Origin: Auanema rhodensis
Lineage: Eukaryota; Nematoda; Chromadorea; Rhabditida; Rhabditidae
DNA: 64,000 nucleotides
Direction: 5' to 3'
Assembly (NCBI GenBank): GCA_964057225.1
Contig: OZ059897.1
Location: 22,010,001 to 22,074,000, forward strand
In this document: in pieces, positions 11,089 to 25,100 of the stretch
Numbering within the stretch: the first letter of the stretch is position 1
Layout: each line of letters starts with the position of its first letter
The notes under the pieces: model-generated
Database searches by the model: none
The model's input: the letters and a program-made list of their open reading frames with translations, nothing else
Told to the model about the DNA's origin: nothing
Translations under genes and position numbers: made by a program

Positions 11089-12848
11089 GTGAAAGATAAA
11101 GAGATGCGGTTTTCAAAATTAGATTCCCCATGTCCATATTAGTCTAAAAACAAATTTTTATTGATATTGGTGCATGGTAACCATGACTTTGAAATTTACG
11201 TGAACTTTAATTTATGCTAATTAAATGTACACGTGATGTGCACTTGGTATGTAACTCGCTTCACGTGAAAGATAAAGAGATGCGGTTTTCAAAATTAGAT
11301 TCCCCATGTCCATATCAGTCTAAAAACAAATTTTTATTGATATTGGTGCATGGTAACCATGACTTTGAAATTTACGTGAACTTTAATTTATGCTAATTAA
11401 ATGTACACGTGATGTGCACTTGGTATGTAACTCGCTTCACGTGAAAGATAAAGAGATGCGGTTTTCAAAATTAGATTACCCATGTCCATATTAGTCTAAA
11501 AACAAATTTTTATTGATATTGGTGCATGGTAACCATGACTTTGAAATTTACGTGAACTTTAATTTATGCTAATTAAATGTACACGTGATGTGCACTTGGT
11601 ATGTAACTCGCTTCACGTGAAAGATAAAGAGATGCGGTTTTCAAAATTAGATTCCCCATGTCCATATTAGTCTAAAAACAAATTTTTATTGATATTGGTG
11701 CATGGTAACCATGACTTTGAAATTTACGTGAACTTTAATTTATGCTAATTAAATGTACACGTGATGTGCACTTGGTATGTAACTCGCTTCACGTGAAAGA
11801 TAAAGAGATGCGGTTTTCAAAATTAGATTCCCCATGTCCATATTAGTCTAAAAACAAATTTTTATTGATATTGGTTCATGGTAACCATGACTTTGAAATT
11901 TACGTGAACTTTAATTTATGCTAATTAAATGTACACGTGATGTGCACTTGGTATGTAACTCGCTTCACGTGAAAGATAAAGAGATGCGGTTTTCAAAATT
12001 AGATTCCCCATGTCCATATTAGTCTAAAAACAAATTTTTATTGATATTGGTGCATGGTAACCATGACTTTGAAATTTACGTGAACTTTAATTTATGCTAA
12101 TTAAATGTACACGTGATGTGCACTTGGTATGTAACTCGCTTCACGTGAAAGATAAAGAGATGCGGTTTTCAAAATTAGATTCCCCATGTCCATATTAGTC
12201 TAAAAACAAATTTGTATTGATATTGGTTCATGGTAACCATGACTTTGAAATTTACGTGAACTTTAATTTATGCTAATTAAATGTACACGTGATGTGCACT
12301 TGGTATGTAACTCGCTTCACGTGAAAGATAAAGAGATGCGGTTTTCAAAATTAGATTCCCCATGTCCATATTAGTCTAAAAACAAATTTTTATTGATATT
12401 GGTTCATGGTAACCATGACTTTGAAATTTACGTGAACTTTAATTTACGCTAATTAAATGTACACGTGATGTGCACTTGGTATGTAACTCGCTTCACGTGA
12501 AAGATAAAGAGATGCGGTTTTCAAAATTAGATTCCCCATGTCCATATTAGTCTAAAAACAAATTTTTATTGATATTGGTGCATGGTAACCATGACTTTGA
12601 AATTTACGTGAACTTTAATTTATGCTAATTAAATGTACACGTGATGTGCACTTGGTATGTAACTCGCTTCACGTGGAAGATAAAGAGATGCGGTTTTCAA
12701 AATTAGATTACCCATGTCCATATTAGTCTAAAAACAAATTTTTATTGATATTGGTGCATGGTAACCATGACTTTGAAATTTACGTGAACTTTAATTTATG
12801 CTAATTAAATGTACACGTGATGTGCACTTGGTATGTAACTCGCTTCAC
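11089..12848 (+). repeat. ten monomers leading into the 12.8 kb HOR
   Basis: The class order is G,G,G,G,T,G,T,T,G,G. Markers include the stop-removing T52C at 11316, C38A (GATTACCC) near 11478 and 12710, T70G at 12214, T127C near 12447 and GTGGAAGATA at 12673. The last three monomers form an early example of the T127C / G / C38A module that recurs to 44 kb. Confidence 0.7.
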
Positions 12849-14080
12849 GTGAAAGATAAAGAGATGCGGTTTTCAAAATTAGATTCCCCATGTCCATATT
12901 AGTCTAAAAACAAATTTTTATTGATATTGGTGCATGGTAACCATGACTTTGAAATTTACGTGAACTTTAATTTATGCTAATTAAATGTACACGTGATGTG
13001 CACTTGGTTTGTAACTCGCTTCACGTGAAAGATAAAGAGATGCGGTTTTCAAAATTAGATTCCCCATGTCCATATTAGTCTAAAAACAAATTTTTATTGA
13101 TATTGGTGCATGGTAACCATGACTTTGAAATTTACGTGAACTTTAATTTATGCTAATTAAATGTACACGTGATGTGCACTTGGTATGTAACTCGCTTCAC
13201 GTGAAAGATAAAGAGATGCGGTTTTCAAAATTAGATTCCCCATGTCCATATTAGTCTAAAAACAAATTTTTATTGATATTGGTTCATGGTAACCATGACT
13301 TTGAAATTTACGTGAACTTTAATTTATGCTAATTAAATGTACACGTGATGTGCACTTGGTATGTAACTCGCTTCACGTGAAAGATAAAGAGATGCGGTTT
13401 TCAAAATTAGATTCCCCATGTCCATATTAGTCTAAAAACAAATTTTTATTGATATTGGTGCATGGTAACCATGACTTTGAAATTTACGTGAACTTTAATT
13501 TATGCTAATTAAATGTACACGTGATGTGCACTTGGTATGTAACTCGCTTCACGTGAAAGATAAAGAGATGCGGTTTTCAAAATTAGATTCCCCATGTCCA
13601 TATTAGTCTAAAAACAAATTTGTATTGATATTGGTTCATGGTAACCATGACTTTGAAATTTACGTGAACTTTAATTTATGCTAATTAAATGTACACGTGA
13701 TGTGCACTTGGTATGTAACTCGCTTCACGTGAAAGATAAAGAGATGCGGTTTTCAAAATTAGATTCCCCATGTCCATATTAGTCTAAAAACAAATTTTTA
13801 TTGATATTGGTTCATGGTAACCATGACTTTGAAATTTACGTGAACTTTAATTTACGCTAATTAAATGTACACGTGATGTGCACTTGGTATGTAACTCGCT
13901 TCACGTGAAAGATAAAGAGATGCGGTTTTCAAAATTAGATTCCCCATGTCCATATTAGTCTAAAAACAAATTTTTATTGATATTGGTGCATGGTAACCAT
14001 GACTTTGAAATTTACGTGAACTTTAATTTATGCTAATTAAATGTACACGTGATGTGCACTTGGTATGTAACTCGCTTCAC
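12849..14080 (+). repeat. 7-monomer block, copy 1 (offset 1760 bp)
   Basis: The order is G with A161T (CTTGGTTTG, 13009), G, T, G, T with T70G (13622), T with T127C (13855), G. The same seven-monomer string recurs at 14609-15840, an offset of 1760 bp or ten monomers. The three monomers between (14081-14608) start with another T70G monomer and an A161T monomer, indicating a further partial copy. Confidence 0.75.
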
Positions 14081-14608
14081 GTGAAAGATAAAGAGATGCG
14101 GTTTTCAAAATTAGATTCCCCATGTCCATATTAGTCTAAAAACAAATTTGTATTGATATTGGTTCATGGTAACCATGACTTTGAAATTTACGTGAACTTT
14201 AATTTATGCTAATTAAATGTACACGTGATGTGCACTTGGTATGTAACTCGCTTCACGTGAAAGATAAAGAGATGCGGTTTTCAAAATTAGATTCCCCATG
14301 TCCATATTAGTCTAAAAACAAATTTTTATTGATATTGGTGCATGGTAACCATGACTTTGAAATTTACGTGAACTTTAATTTATGCTAATTAAATGTACAC
14401 GTGATGTGCACTTGGTTTGTAACTCGCTTCACGTGAAAGATAAAGAGATGCGGTTTTCAAAATTAGATTCCCCATGTCCATATTAGTCTAAAAACAAATT
14501 TTTATTGATATTGGTGCATGGTAACCATGACTTTGAAATTTACGTGAACTTTAATTTATGCTAATTAAATGTACACGTGATGTGCACTTGGTATGTAACT
14601 CGCTTCAC

Positions 14609-15840
14609 GTGAAAGATAAAGAGATGCGGTTTTCAAAATTAGATTCCCCATGTCCATATTAGTCTAAAAACAAATTTTTATTGATATTGGTGCATGGTAA
14701 CCATGACTTTGAAATTTACGTGAACTTTAATTTATGCTAATTAAATGTACACGTGATGTGCACTTGGTTTGTAACTCGCTTCACGTGAAAGATAAAGAGA
14801 TGCGGTTTTCAAAATTAGATTCCCCATGTCCATATTAGTCTAAAAACAAATTTTTATTGATATTGGTGCATGGTAACCATGACTTTGAAATTTACGTGAA
14901 CTTTAATTTATGCTAATTAAATGTACACGTGATGTGCACTTGGTATGTAACTCGCTTCACGTGAAAGATAAAGAGATGCGGTTTTCAAAATTAGATTCCC
15001 CATGTCCATATTAGTCTAAAAACAAATTTTTATTGATATTGGTTCATGGTAACCATGACTTTGAAATTTACGTGAACTTTAATTTATGCTAATTAAATGT
15101 ACACGTGATGTGCACTTGGTATGTAACTCGCTTCACGTGAAAGATAAAGAGATGCGGTTTTCAAAATTAGATTCCCCATGTCCATATTAGTCTAAAAACA
15201 AATTTTTATTGATATTGGTGCATGGTAACCATGACTTTGAAATTTACGTGAACTTTAATTTATGCTAATTAAATGTACACGTGATGTGCACTTGGTATGT
15301 AACTCGCTTCACGTGAAAGATAAAGAGATGCGGTTTTCAAAATTAGATTCCCCATGTCCATATTAGTCTAAAAACAAATTTGTATTGATATTGGTTCATG
15401 GTAACCATGACTTTGAAATTTACGTGAACTTTAATTTATGCTAATTAAATGTACACGTGATGTGCACTTGGTATGTAACTCGCTTCACGTGAAAGATAAA
15501 GAGATGCGGTTTTCAAAATTAGATTCCCCATGTCCATATTAGTCTAAAAACAAATTTTTATTGATATTGGTTCATGGTAACCATGACTTTGAAATTTACG
15601 TGAACTTTAATTTACGCTAATTAAATGTACACGTGATGTGCACTTGGTATGTAACTCGCTTCACGTGAAAGATAAAGAGATGCGGTTTTCAAAATTAGAT
15701 TCCCCATGTCCATATTAGTCTAAAAACAAATTTTTATTGATATTGGTGCATGGTAACCATGACTTTGAAATTTACGTGAACTTTAATTTATGCTAATTAA
15801 ATGTACACGTGATGTGCACTTGGTATGTAACTCGCTTCAC
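14609..15840 (+). repeat. 7-monomer block, copy 2
   Basis: This matches 12849-14080 in order and rare markers: A161T at 14769, T70G at 15382 and T127C near 15615. It ends directly before a run of monomers starting GTGGAAGATA (15841, 16017). The duplication unit is ten monomers with three internal monomers reshuffled. Confidence 0.75.
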
Positions 15841-17776
15841 GTGGAAGATAAAGAGATGCGGTTTTCAAAATTAGATTACCCATGTCCATATTAGTCTAAA
15901 AACAAATTTTTATTGATATTGGTGCATGGTAACCATGACTTTGAAATTTACGTGAACTTTAATTTATGCTAATTAAATGTACACGTGATGTGCACTTGGT
16001 ATGTAACTCGCTTCACGTGGAAGATAAAGAGATGCGGTTTTCAAAATTAGATTACCCATGTCCATATTAGTCTAAAAACAAATTTTTATTGATATTGGTG
16101 CATGGTAACCATGACTTTGAAATTTACGTGAACTTTAATTTATGCTAATTAAATGTACACGTGATGTGCACTTGGTATGTAACTCGCTTCACGTGAAAGA
16201 TAAAGAGATGCGGTTTTCAAAATTAGATTCCCCATGTCCATATTAGTCTAAAAACAAATTTTTATTGATATTGGTGCATGGTAACCATGACTTTGAAATT
16301 TACGTGAACTTTAATTTATGCTAATTAAATGTACACGTGATGTGCACTTGGTATGTAACTCGCTTCACGTGAAAGATAAAGAGATGCGGTTTTCAAAATT
16401 AGATTACCCATGTCCATATTAGTCTAAAAACAAATTTTTATTGATATTGGTTCATGGTAACCATGACTTTGAAATTTACGTGAACTTTAATTTATGCTAA
16501 TTAAATGTACACGTGATGTGCACTTGGTATGTAACTCGCTTCACGTGAAAGATAAAGAGATGCGGTTTTCAAAATTAGATCCCCCATGTCCATATTAGTC
16601 TAAAAACAAATTTTTATTGATATTGGTGCATGGTAACCATGACTTTGAAATTTACGTGAACTTTAATTTATGCTAATTAAATGTACACGTGATGTGCACT
16701 TGGTATGTAACTCGCTTCACGTGAAAGATAAAGAGATGCGGTTTTCAAAATTAGATTCCCCATGTCCATATTAGTCTAAAAACAAATTTGTATTGATATT
16801 GGTTCATGGTAACCATGACTTTGAAATTTACGTGAACTTTAATTTATGCTAATTAAATGTACACGTGATGTGCACTTGGTATGTAACTCGCTTCACGTGA
16901 AAGATAAAGAGATGCGGTTTTCAAAATTAGATTCCCCATGTCCATATTAGTCTAAAAACAAATTTTTATTGATATTGGTGCATGGTAACCATGACTTTGA
17001 AATTTACGTGAACTTTAATTTATGCTAATTAAATGTACACGTGATGTGCACTTGGTATGTAACTCGCTTCACGTGGAAGATAAAGAGATGCGGTTTTCAA
17101 AATTAGATTACCCATGTCCATATTAGTCTAAAAACAAATTTTTATTGATATTGGTGCATGGTAACCATGACTTTGAAATTTACGTGAACTTTAATTTATG
17201 CTAATTAAATGTACACGTGATGTGCACTTGGTATGTAACTCGCTTCACGTGAAAGATAAAGAGATGCGGTTTTCAAAATTAGATTCCCCATGTCCATATT
17301 AGTCTAAAAACAAATTTTTATTGATATTGGTGCATGGTAACCATGACTTTGAAATTTACGTGAACTTTAATTTATGCTAATTAAATGTACACGTGATGTG
17401 CACTTGGTATGTAACTCGCTTCACGTGAAAGATAAAGAGATGCGGTTTTCAAAATTAGATTCCCCATGTCCATATTAGTCTAAAAACAAATTTTTATTGA
17501 TATTGGTGCATGGTAACCATGACTTTGAAATTTACGTGAACTTTAATTTATGCTAATTAAATGTACACGTGATGTGCACTTGGTATGTAACTCGCTTCAC
17601 GTGAAAGATAAAGAGATGCGGTTTTCAAAATTAGATTCCCCATGTCCATATTAGTCTAAAAACAAATTTTTATTGATATTGGTTCATGGTAACCATGACT
17701 TTGAAATTTACGTGAACTTTAATTTATGCTAATTAAATGTACACGTGATGTGCACTTGGTATGTAACTCGCTTCAC
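15841..17776 (+). repeat. A4G / C38A monomer cluster
   Basis: Eleven monomers. Three start GTGGAAGATA and carry GATTACCC (15841, 16017, 17073). The pair of changes also occurs in one monomer at 12673, so they travel together as a monomer haplotype. The T37C variant (GATCCCCC) appears near 16580; this is the marker that becomes frequent in the 41-47 kb HOR. Confidence 0.7.
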
Positions 17777-18832
17777 GTGAAAGATAAAGAGATGCGGTTT
17801 TCAAAATTAGATCCCCCATGTCCATATTAGTCTAAAAACAAATTTTTATTGATATTGGTGCATGGTAACCATGACTTTGAAATTTACGTGAACTTTAATT
17901 TATGCTAATTAAATGTACACGTGATGTGCACTTGGTATGTAACTCGCTTCACGTGAAAGATAAAGAGATGCGGTTTTCAAAATTAGATTCCCCATGTCCA
18001 TATTAGTCTAAAAACAAATTTTTATTGATATTGCTTCATGGTAACCTTGACTTTGAAATTTACGTGAACTTTAATTTATGCTAATTAAATGTACACGTGA
18101 TGTGCACTTGGTATGTAACTCGCTTCACGTGAAAGATAAAGAGATGCGGTTTTCAAAATTAGATTCCCCATGTCCATATTAGTCTAAAAACAAATTTTTA
18201 TTGATATTGGTTCATGGTAACCATGACTTTGAAATTTACGTGAACTTTAATTTATGCTAATTAAATGTACACGTGATGTGCACTTGGTATGTAACTCGCT
18301 TCACGTGAAAGATAAAGAGATGCGGTTTTCAAAATTAGATTCCCCATGTCCATATTAGTCTAAAAACAAATTTTTATTGATATTGGTTCATGGTAACCAT
18401 GACTTTGAAATTTACGTGAACTTTAATTTATGCTAATTAAATGTACACGTGATGTGCACTTGGTATGTAACTCGCTTCACGTGAAAGATAAAGAGATGCG
18501 GTTTTCAAAATTAGATTCCCCATGTCCATATTAGTCTAAAAACAAATTTTTATTGATATTGCTTCCTGGTAACCATGACTTTGAAATTTACGTGAACTTT
18601 AATTTATGCTAATTAAATGTACACGTGATGTGCACTTGGTATGTAACTCGCTTCACGTGAAAGATAAAGAGATGCGGTATTTAAAATTAGATTCCCCATG
18701 TCCATATTAGTCTAAAAACAAATTTTTATTGATATTGCTTCATGGTAACCATGACTTTGAAATTTACGTGAACTTTAATTTATGCTAATTAAATGTACAC
18801 GTGATGTGCACTTGGTATGTAACTCGCTTCAC
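17777..18832 (+). repeat. likely founder-type block of the 41-56 kb HORs
   Basis: The order is G with GATCCCCC, C with AACCTTGAC (A95T), T, T, C with CTTCCTGG (A86C), C with T23A/C26T (GGTATTTAAAA at 18679). The same string, with one class T monomer fewer, lies at 41361-42240 and is then repeated through 56 kb. The offset is 23,584 bp before, and 23,408 bp after, the extra monomer. Which end is ancestral cannot be decided here. Confidence 0.7.
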
Positions 18833-20944
18833 GTGAAAGATAAAGAGATGCGGTTTTCAAAATTAGATTCCCCATGTCCATATTAGTCTAAAAACAAATT
18901 TTTATTGATATTGGTTCATGGTAACCATGACTTTGAAATTTACGTGAACTTTAATTTATGCTAATTAAATGTACACGTGATGTGCACTTGGTATGTAACT
19001 CGCTTCACGTGAAAGATAAAGAGATGCGGTTTTCAAAATTAGATTCCCCATGTCCATATTAGTCTAAAAACAAATTTTTATTGATATTGCTTCATGGTAA
19101 CCATGACTTTGAAATTTACGTGAACTTTAATTTATGCTAATTAAATGTACACGTGATGTGCACTTGGTATGTAACTCGCTTCACGTGAAAGATAAAGAGA
19201 TGCGGTTTTCAAAATTAGATTCCCCATGTCCATATTAGTCTAAAAACAAATTTTTATTGATATTGGTGCATGGTAACCATGACTTTGAAATTTACGTGAA
19301 CTTTAATTTATGCTAATTAAATGTACACGTGATGTGCACTTGGTATGTAACTCGCTTCACGTGAAAGATAAAGAGATGAGGTTTTCAAAATTAGATTCCC
19401 CATGTCCATATTAGTCTAAAAACAAATTTTTATTGATATTGGTTCATGGTAACCATGACTTTGAAATTTACGTGAACTTTAATTTATGCTAATTAAATGT
19501 ACACGTGATGTGCACTTGGTATGTAACTCGCTTTACGTGAAAGATAAAGAGATGCGGTTTTCAAAATTAGATTCCCCATGTCCATATTAGTCTAAAAACA
19601 AATTTTTATTGATATTGGTTCATGGTAACCATGACTTTGAAATTTACGTGAACTTTAATTTATGCTAATTAAATGTACACGTGATGTGCACTTGGTATGT
19701 AACTCGCTTCACGTGAAAGATAAAGAGATGCGGTTTTCAAAATTAGATTCCCCAGGTCCATATTAGTCTAAAAACAAATTTTTATTGATATTGCTTCATG
19801 GTAACCATGACTTTGAAATTTACGTGAACTTTAATTTATGCTAATTAAATGTACACGTGATGTGCACTTGGTATGTAACTCGCTTCACGTGAAAGATAAA
19901 GAGATGCGGTTTTCAAAATTAGATTCCCCATGTCCATATTAGTCTAAAAACAAATTTTTATTGATATTGGTGCATGGTAACCATGACTTTGAAATTTACG
20001 TGAACTTTAATTTATGCTAATTAAATGTACACGTGATGTGCACTTGGTATGTAACTCGCTTCACGTGAAAGATAAAGAGATGCGGTTTTCAAAATTAGAT
20101 TCCCCATGTCCATATTAGTCTAAAAACAAATTTTTATTGATATTGGTTCATGGTAACCATGACTTTGAAATTTACGTGAACTTTAATTTATGCTAATTAA
20201 ATGTACACGTGATGTGCACTTGGTATGTAACTCGCTTCACGTGAAAGATAAAGAGATGCGGTTTTCAAAATTAGATTCCCCATGTCCATATTAGTCTAAA
20301 AACAAATTTTTATTGATATTGGTTCATGGTAACCATGACTTTGAAATTTACGTGAACTTTAATTTATGCTAATTAAATGTACACGTGATGTGCACTTGGT
20401 ATGTAACTCGCTTTACGTGAAAGATAAAGAGATGCGGTTTTCAAAATTAGATTCCCCATGTCCATATTAGTCTAAAAACAAATTTTTATTGATATTGGTT
20501 CATGGTAACCATGACTTTGAAATTTACGTGAACTTTAATTTATGCTAATTAAATGTACACGTGATGTGCACTTGGTATGTAACTCGCTTCACGTGAAAGA
20601 TAAAGAGATGCGGTTTTCAAAATTAGATTCCCCAGGTCCATATTAGTCTAAAAACAAATTTTTATTGATATTGGTTCATGGTAACCATGACTTTGAAATT
20701 TACGTGAACTTTAATTTATGCTAATTAAATGTACACGTGATGTGCACTTGGTATGTAACTCGCTTTACGTGAAAGATAAAGAGATGCGGTTTTCAAAATT
20801 AGATTCCCCATGTCCATATTAGTCTAAAAACAAATTTTTATCGATATTGGTTCATGGTAACCATGACTTTGAAATTTACGTGAACTTTAATTTATGCTAA
20901 TTAAATGTACACGTGATGTGCACTTGGTATGTAACTCGCTTCAC
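18833..20944 (+). repeat. C174T / T43G monomer group
   Basis: Twelve monomers with a partial 880 bp rhythm. CTTTACGTG (C174T) is at 19534, 20414 and 20766, and CCCCAGGTCC (T43G) at 19755 and 20635. C19A is at 19379. The region resembles 5.3-7.0 kb, which shares T43G and C19A, but it has its own C174T, which breaks the junction palindrome. Confidence 0.65.
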
Positions 20945-22176
20945 GTGAAAGATAAAGAGATGCGGTTTTCAAAATTAGATTCCCCAGGTCCATATTAGTC
21001 TAAAAACAAATTTTTATTGATATTGCTTCATGGTAACCATGACTTTGAAATTTACGTGAACTTTAATTTATGCTAATTAAATGTACACGTGATGTGCACT
21101 TGGTATGTAACTCGCTTCACGTGAAAGATAAAGAGATGCGGTTTTCAAAATTAGATTCCCCATGTCCATATTAGTCTAAAAACAAATTTTTATTGATATT
21201 GGTGCATGGTAACCATGACTTTGAAATTTACGTGAACTTTAATTTATGCTAATTAAATGTACACGTGATGTGCACTTGGTATGTAACTCGCTTCACGTGA
21301 AAGATAAAGAGATGAGGTTTTCAAAATTAGATTCCCCATGTCCATATTAGTCTAAAAACAAATTTTTATTGATATTGGTTCATGGTAACCATGACTTTGA
21401 AATTTACGTGAACTTTAATTTATGCTAATTAAATGTACACGTGATGTGCACTTGGTATGTAACTCGCTTCACGTGAAAGATAAAGAGATGCGGTTTTCAA
21501 AATTAGATTCTCCATGTCCATATTAGTCTAAAAACAAATTTTTATTGATATTGGTTCATGGTAACCATGACTTTGAAATTTACGTGAACTTTAATTTATG
21601 CTAATTAAATGTACACGTGATGTGCACTTGGTATGTAACTCGCTTCACGTGAAAGATAAAGAGATGCGGTTTTCAAAATTAGATTCCCCATGTCCATATT
21701 AGTCTAAAAACAAATTTTTATTGATATTGGTTCATGGTAACCATGACTTTGAAATTTACGTGAACTTTAATTTATGCTAATTAAATGTACACGTGATGTG
21801 CACTTGGTATGTAACTCGCTTCACGTGAAAGATAAAGAGATGCGGTTTTCAAAATTAGATTTCCCAGGTCCATATTAGTCTAAAAACAAATTTTTATTGA
21901 TATTGGTTCATGGTAACCATGACTTTGAAATTTACGTGAACTTTAATTTATGCTAATTAAATGTACACGTGATGTGCACTTGGTATGTAACTCGCTTCAC
22001 GTGAAAGATAAAGAGATACGGTTTTCAAAATTAGATTCCCCATGTCCATATTAGTCTAAAAACAAATTTTTATTGATATTGGTGCATGGTAACCATGACT
22101 TTGAAATTTACGTGAACTTTAATTTATGCTAATTAAATGTACACGTGATGTGCACTTGGTATGTAACTCGCTTCAC
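20945..22176 (+). repeat. 7-monomer block, copy B (partner 5985-7216)
   Basis: Class order C,G,T,T,T,T,G with T43G at 20987 and 21867 and C19A at 21315 matches copy A at an offset of exactly 85 monomers. A private GATACGG occurs near 22018. Copy B lacks GGTCACC in its last monomer but has it in the next one. Confidence 0.75.
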
Positions 22177-25100
22177 GTGAAAGATAAAGAGATGCGGTTT
22201 TCAAAATTAGATTCCCCATGTCCATATTAGTCTAAAAACAAATTTTTATTGATATTGGTGCATGGTCACCATGACTTTGAAATTTACGTGAACTTTAATT
22301 TATGCTAATTAAATGTACACGTGATGTGCACTTGGTATGTAACTCGCTTCACGTGAAAGATAAAGAGATGCGGTTTTCAAAATTAGATTCTCCATGTCCA
22401 TATTAGTCTAAAAACAAATTTTTATTGATATTGGTTCATGGTAACCATGACTTTGAAATTTACGTGAACTTTAATTTATGCTAATTAAATGTACACGTGA
22501 TGTGCACTTGGTATGTAACTCGCTTCACGTGAAAGATAAAGAGATGCGGTTTTCAAAATTAGATTCTCCATGTCCATATTAGTCTAAAAACAAATTTTTA
22601 TTGATATTGGTTCATGGTAACCATGACTTTGAAATTTACGTGAACTTTAATTTATGCTAATTAAATGTACACGTGATGTGCACTTGGTATGTAACTCGCT
22701 TCACGTGAAAGATAAAGAGATGCGGTTTTCAAAATTAGATTCCCCATGTCCATATTAGTCTAAAAACAAATTTTTATTGATATTGCTTCATGGTAACCAT
22801 GACTTTGAAATTTACGTGAACTTTAATTTATGCTAATTAAATGTACACGTGATGTGCACTTGGTATGTAACTCTCTTCACGTGAAAGATAAAGAGATGCG
22901 GTTTTCAAAATTAGATTTCCCATGTCCATATTAGTCTAAAAACAAATTTTTATTGATATTGGTTCATGGTAACCATGACTTTGAAATTTACGTGAACTTT
23001 AATTTATGCTAATTAAATGTACACGTGATGTGCACTTGGTATGTAACTCGCTTCACGTGAAAGATAAAGAGATGCGGTTTTCAAAATTAGATTCCCCATG
23101 TCCATATTAGTCTAAAAACAAATTTTTATTGATATTGGTTCATGGTAACCATGACTTTGAAATTTACGTGAACTTTAATTTATGCTAATTAAATGTACAC
23201 GTGATGTGCACTTGGTATGTAACTCGCTTCACGTGAAAGATAAAGAGATGCGGTTTTCAAAATTAGATTCCCCATGTCCATATTAGTCTAAAAACAAATT
23301 TTTATTGATATTGGTGCATGGTAACCATGACTTTGAAATTTACGTGAACTTTAATTTATGCTAATTAAATGTACACGTGATGTGCACTTGGTATGTAACT
23401 CGCTTCACGTGAAAGATAAAGAGATGCGGTTTTCAAAATTAGATTCCCCATGTCCATATTAGTCTAAAAACAAATTTTTATTGATATTGGTTCATGGTAA
23501 CCATGACTTTGAAATTTACGTGAACTTTAATTTATGCTAATTAAATGTACACGTGATGTGCACTTGGTATGTAACTCGCTTCACGTGAAAGATAAAGAGA
23601 TGCGGTTTTCAAAATTAGATTCCCCATGTCCATATTAGTCTAGAAACAAATTTTTATTGATATTGGTGCATGGTAACCATGACTTTGAATTTTACGTGAA
23701 CTTTAATTTATGCTAATTAAATGTACACGTGATGTGCACTTGGTATGTAACTCGCTTCACGTGAAAGATAAAGAGATGCGGTTTTCAAAATTAGATTCCC
23801 CATGTCCTTATTAGTCTAAAAACAAATTTTTATTGATATTGGTTCATGGTAACCATGACTTTGAAATTTACGTGAACTTTAATTTATGCTAATTAAATGT
23901 ACACGTGATGTGCACTTGGTATGTAACTCGCTTCACGTGAAAGATAAAGAGATGCGGTTTTCAAAATTAGATTCCCCATGTCCATATTAGTCTAAAAACA
24001 AATTTTTATTGATATTGCTTCATGGTAACCATGACTTTGAAATTTACGTGAACTTTAATTTATGCTAATTAAATGTACACGTGATGTGCACTTGGTATGT
24101 AACTCGCTTCACGTGAAAGATAAAGAGATGCGGTTTTCAAAATTAGATTCCCCATGTCCATATTAGTCTAAAAACAAATTTTTATTGATATTGGTTCATG
24201 GTAACCATGACTTTGAAATTTACGTGAACTTTAATTTATGCTAATTAAATGTACACGTGATGTGCACTTGGTATGTAACTCGCTTCACGTGAAAGATAAA
24301 GAGATGCGGTTTTCAAAATTAGATTCCCCATGTCCATATTAGTCTAAAAACAAATTTTTATTGATATTGGTTCATGGTAACCATGACTTTGAAATTTACG
24401 TGAACTTTAATTTACGCTAATTAAATGTACACGTGATGTGCACTTGGTATGTAACTCGCTTCACGTGAAAGATAAAGAGATGCGGTTTTCAAAATTAGAT
24501 TCCCCATGTCCATATTAGTCTGAAAACAAATTTTTATTGATATTGGTGCATGGTAACCATGACTTTGAAATTTACGTGAACTTTAATTTATGCTAATTAA
24601 ATGTACACGTGATGTGCACTTGGTATGTAACTCGCTTCACGTGAAAGATAAAGAGATGCGGTTTTCAAAATTAGATTACCCATGTCCATATTAGTCTAAA
24701 AACAAATTTTTATTGATATTGGTGCATGGTAACCATGACTTTGAAATTTACGTGAACTTTAATTTATGCTAATTAAATGTACACGTGATGTGCACTTGGT
24801 ATGTAACTCGCTTCACGTGAAAGATAAAGAGATGCGGTTTTCGAAATTAGATTCCCCATGTCCATATTAGTCTAAAAACAAATTTTTATTGATATTGGTT
24901 CATGGTAACCATGACTTTGAAATTTACGTGAACTTTAATTTATGCTAATTAAATGTACACGTGATGTGCACTTGGTATGTAACTCGCTTCACGTGAAAGA
25001 TAAAGAGATGCGGTTTTCAAAATTAGATTCCCCATGTCCATATTAGTCTAAAAACAAATTTTTATTGATATTGGTGCATGGTAACCATGACTTTGAAATT

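Noticed and set aside
11214-11396. Second, almost identical 60-codon open reading frame
   Set aside because: Same explanation: T52C at 11316 changes the TAG to CAG. The similarity to the first frame reflects the repeat and not protein conservation.
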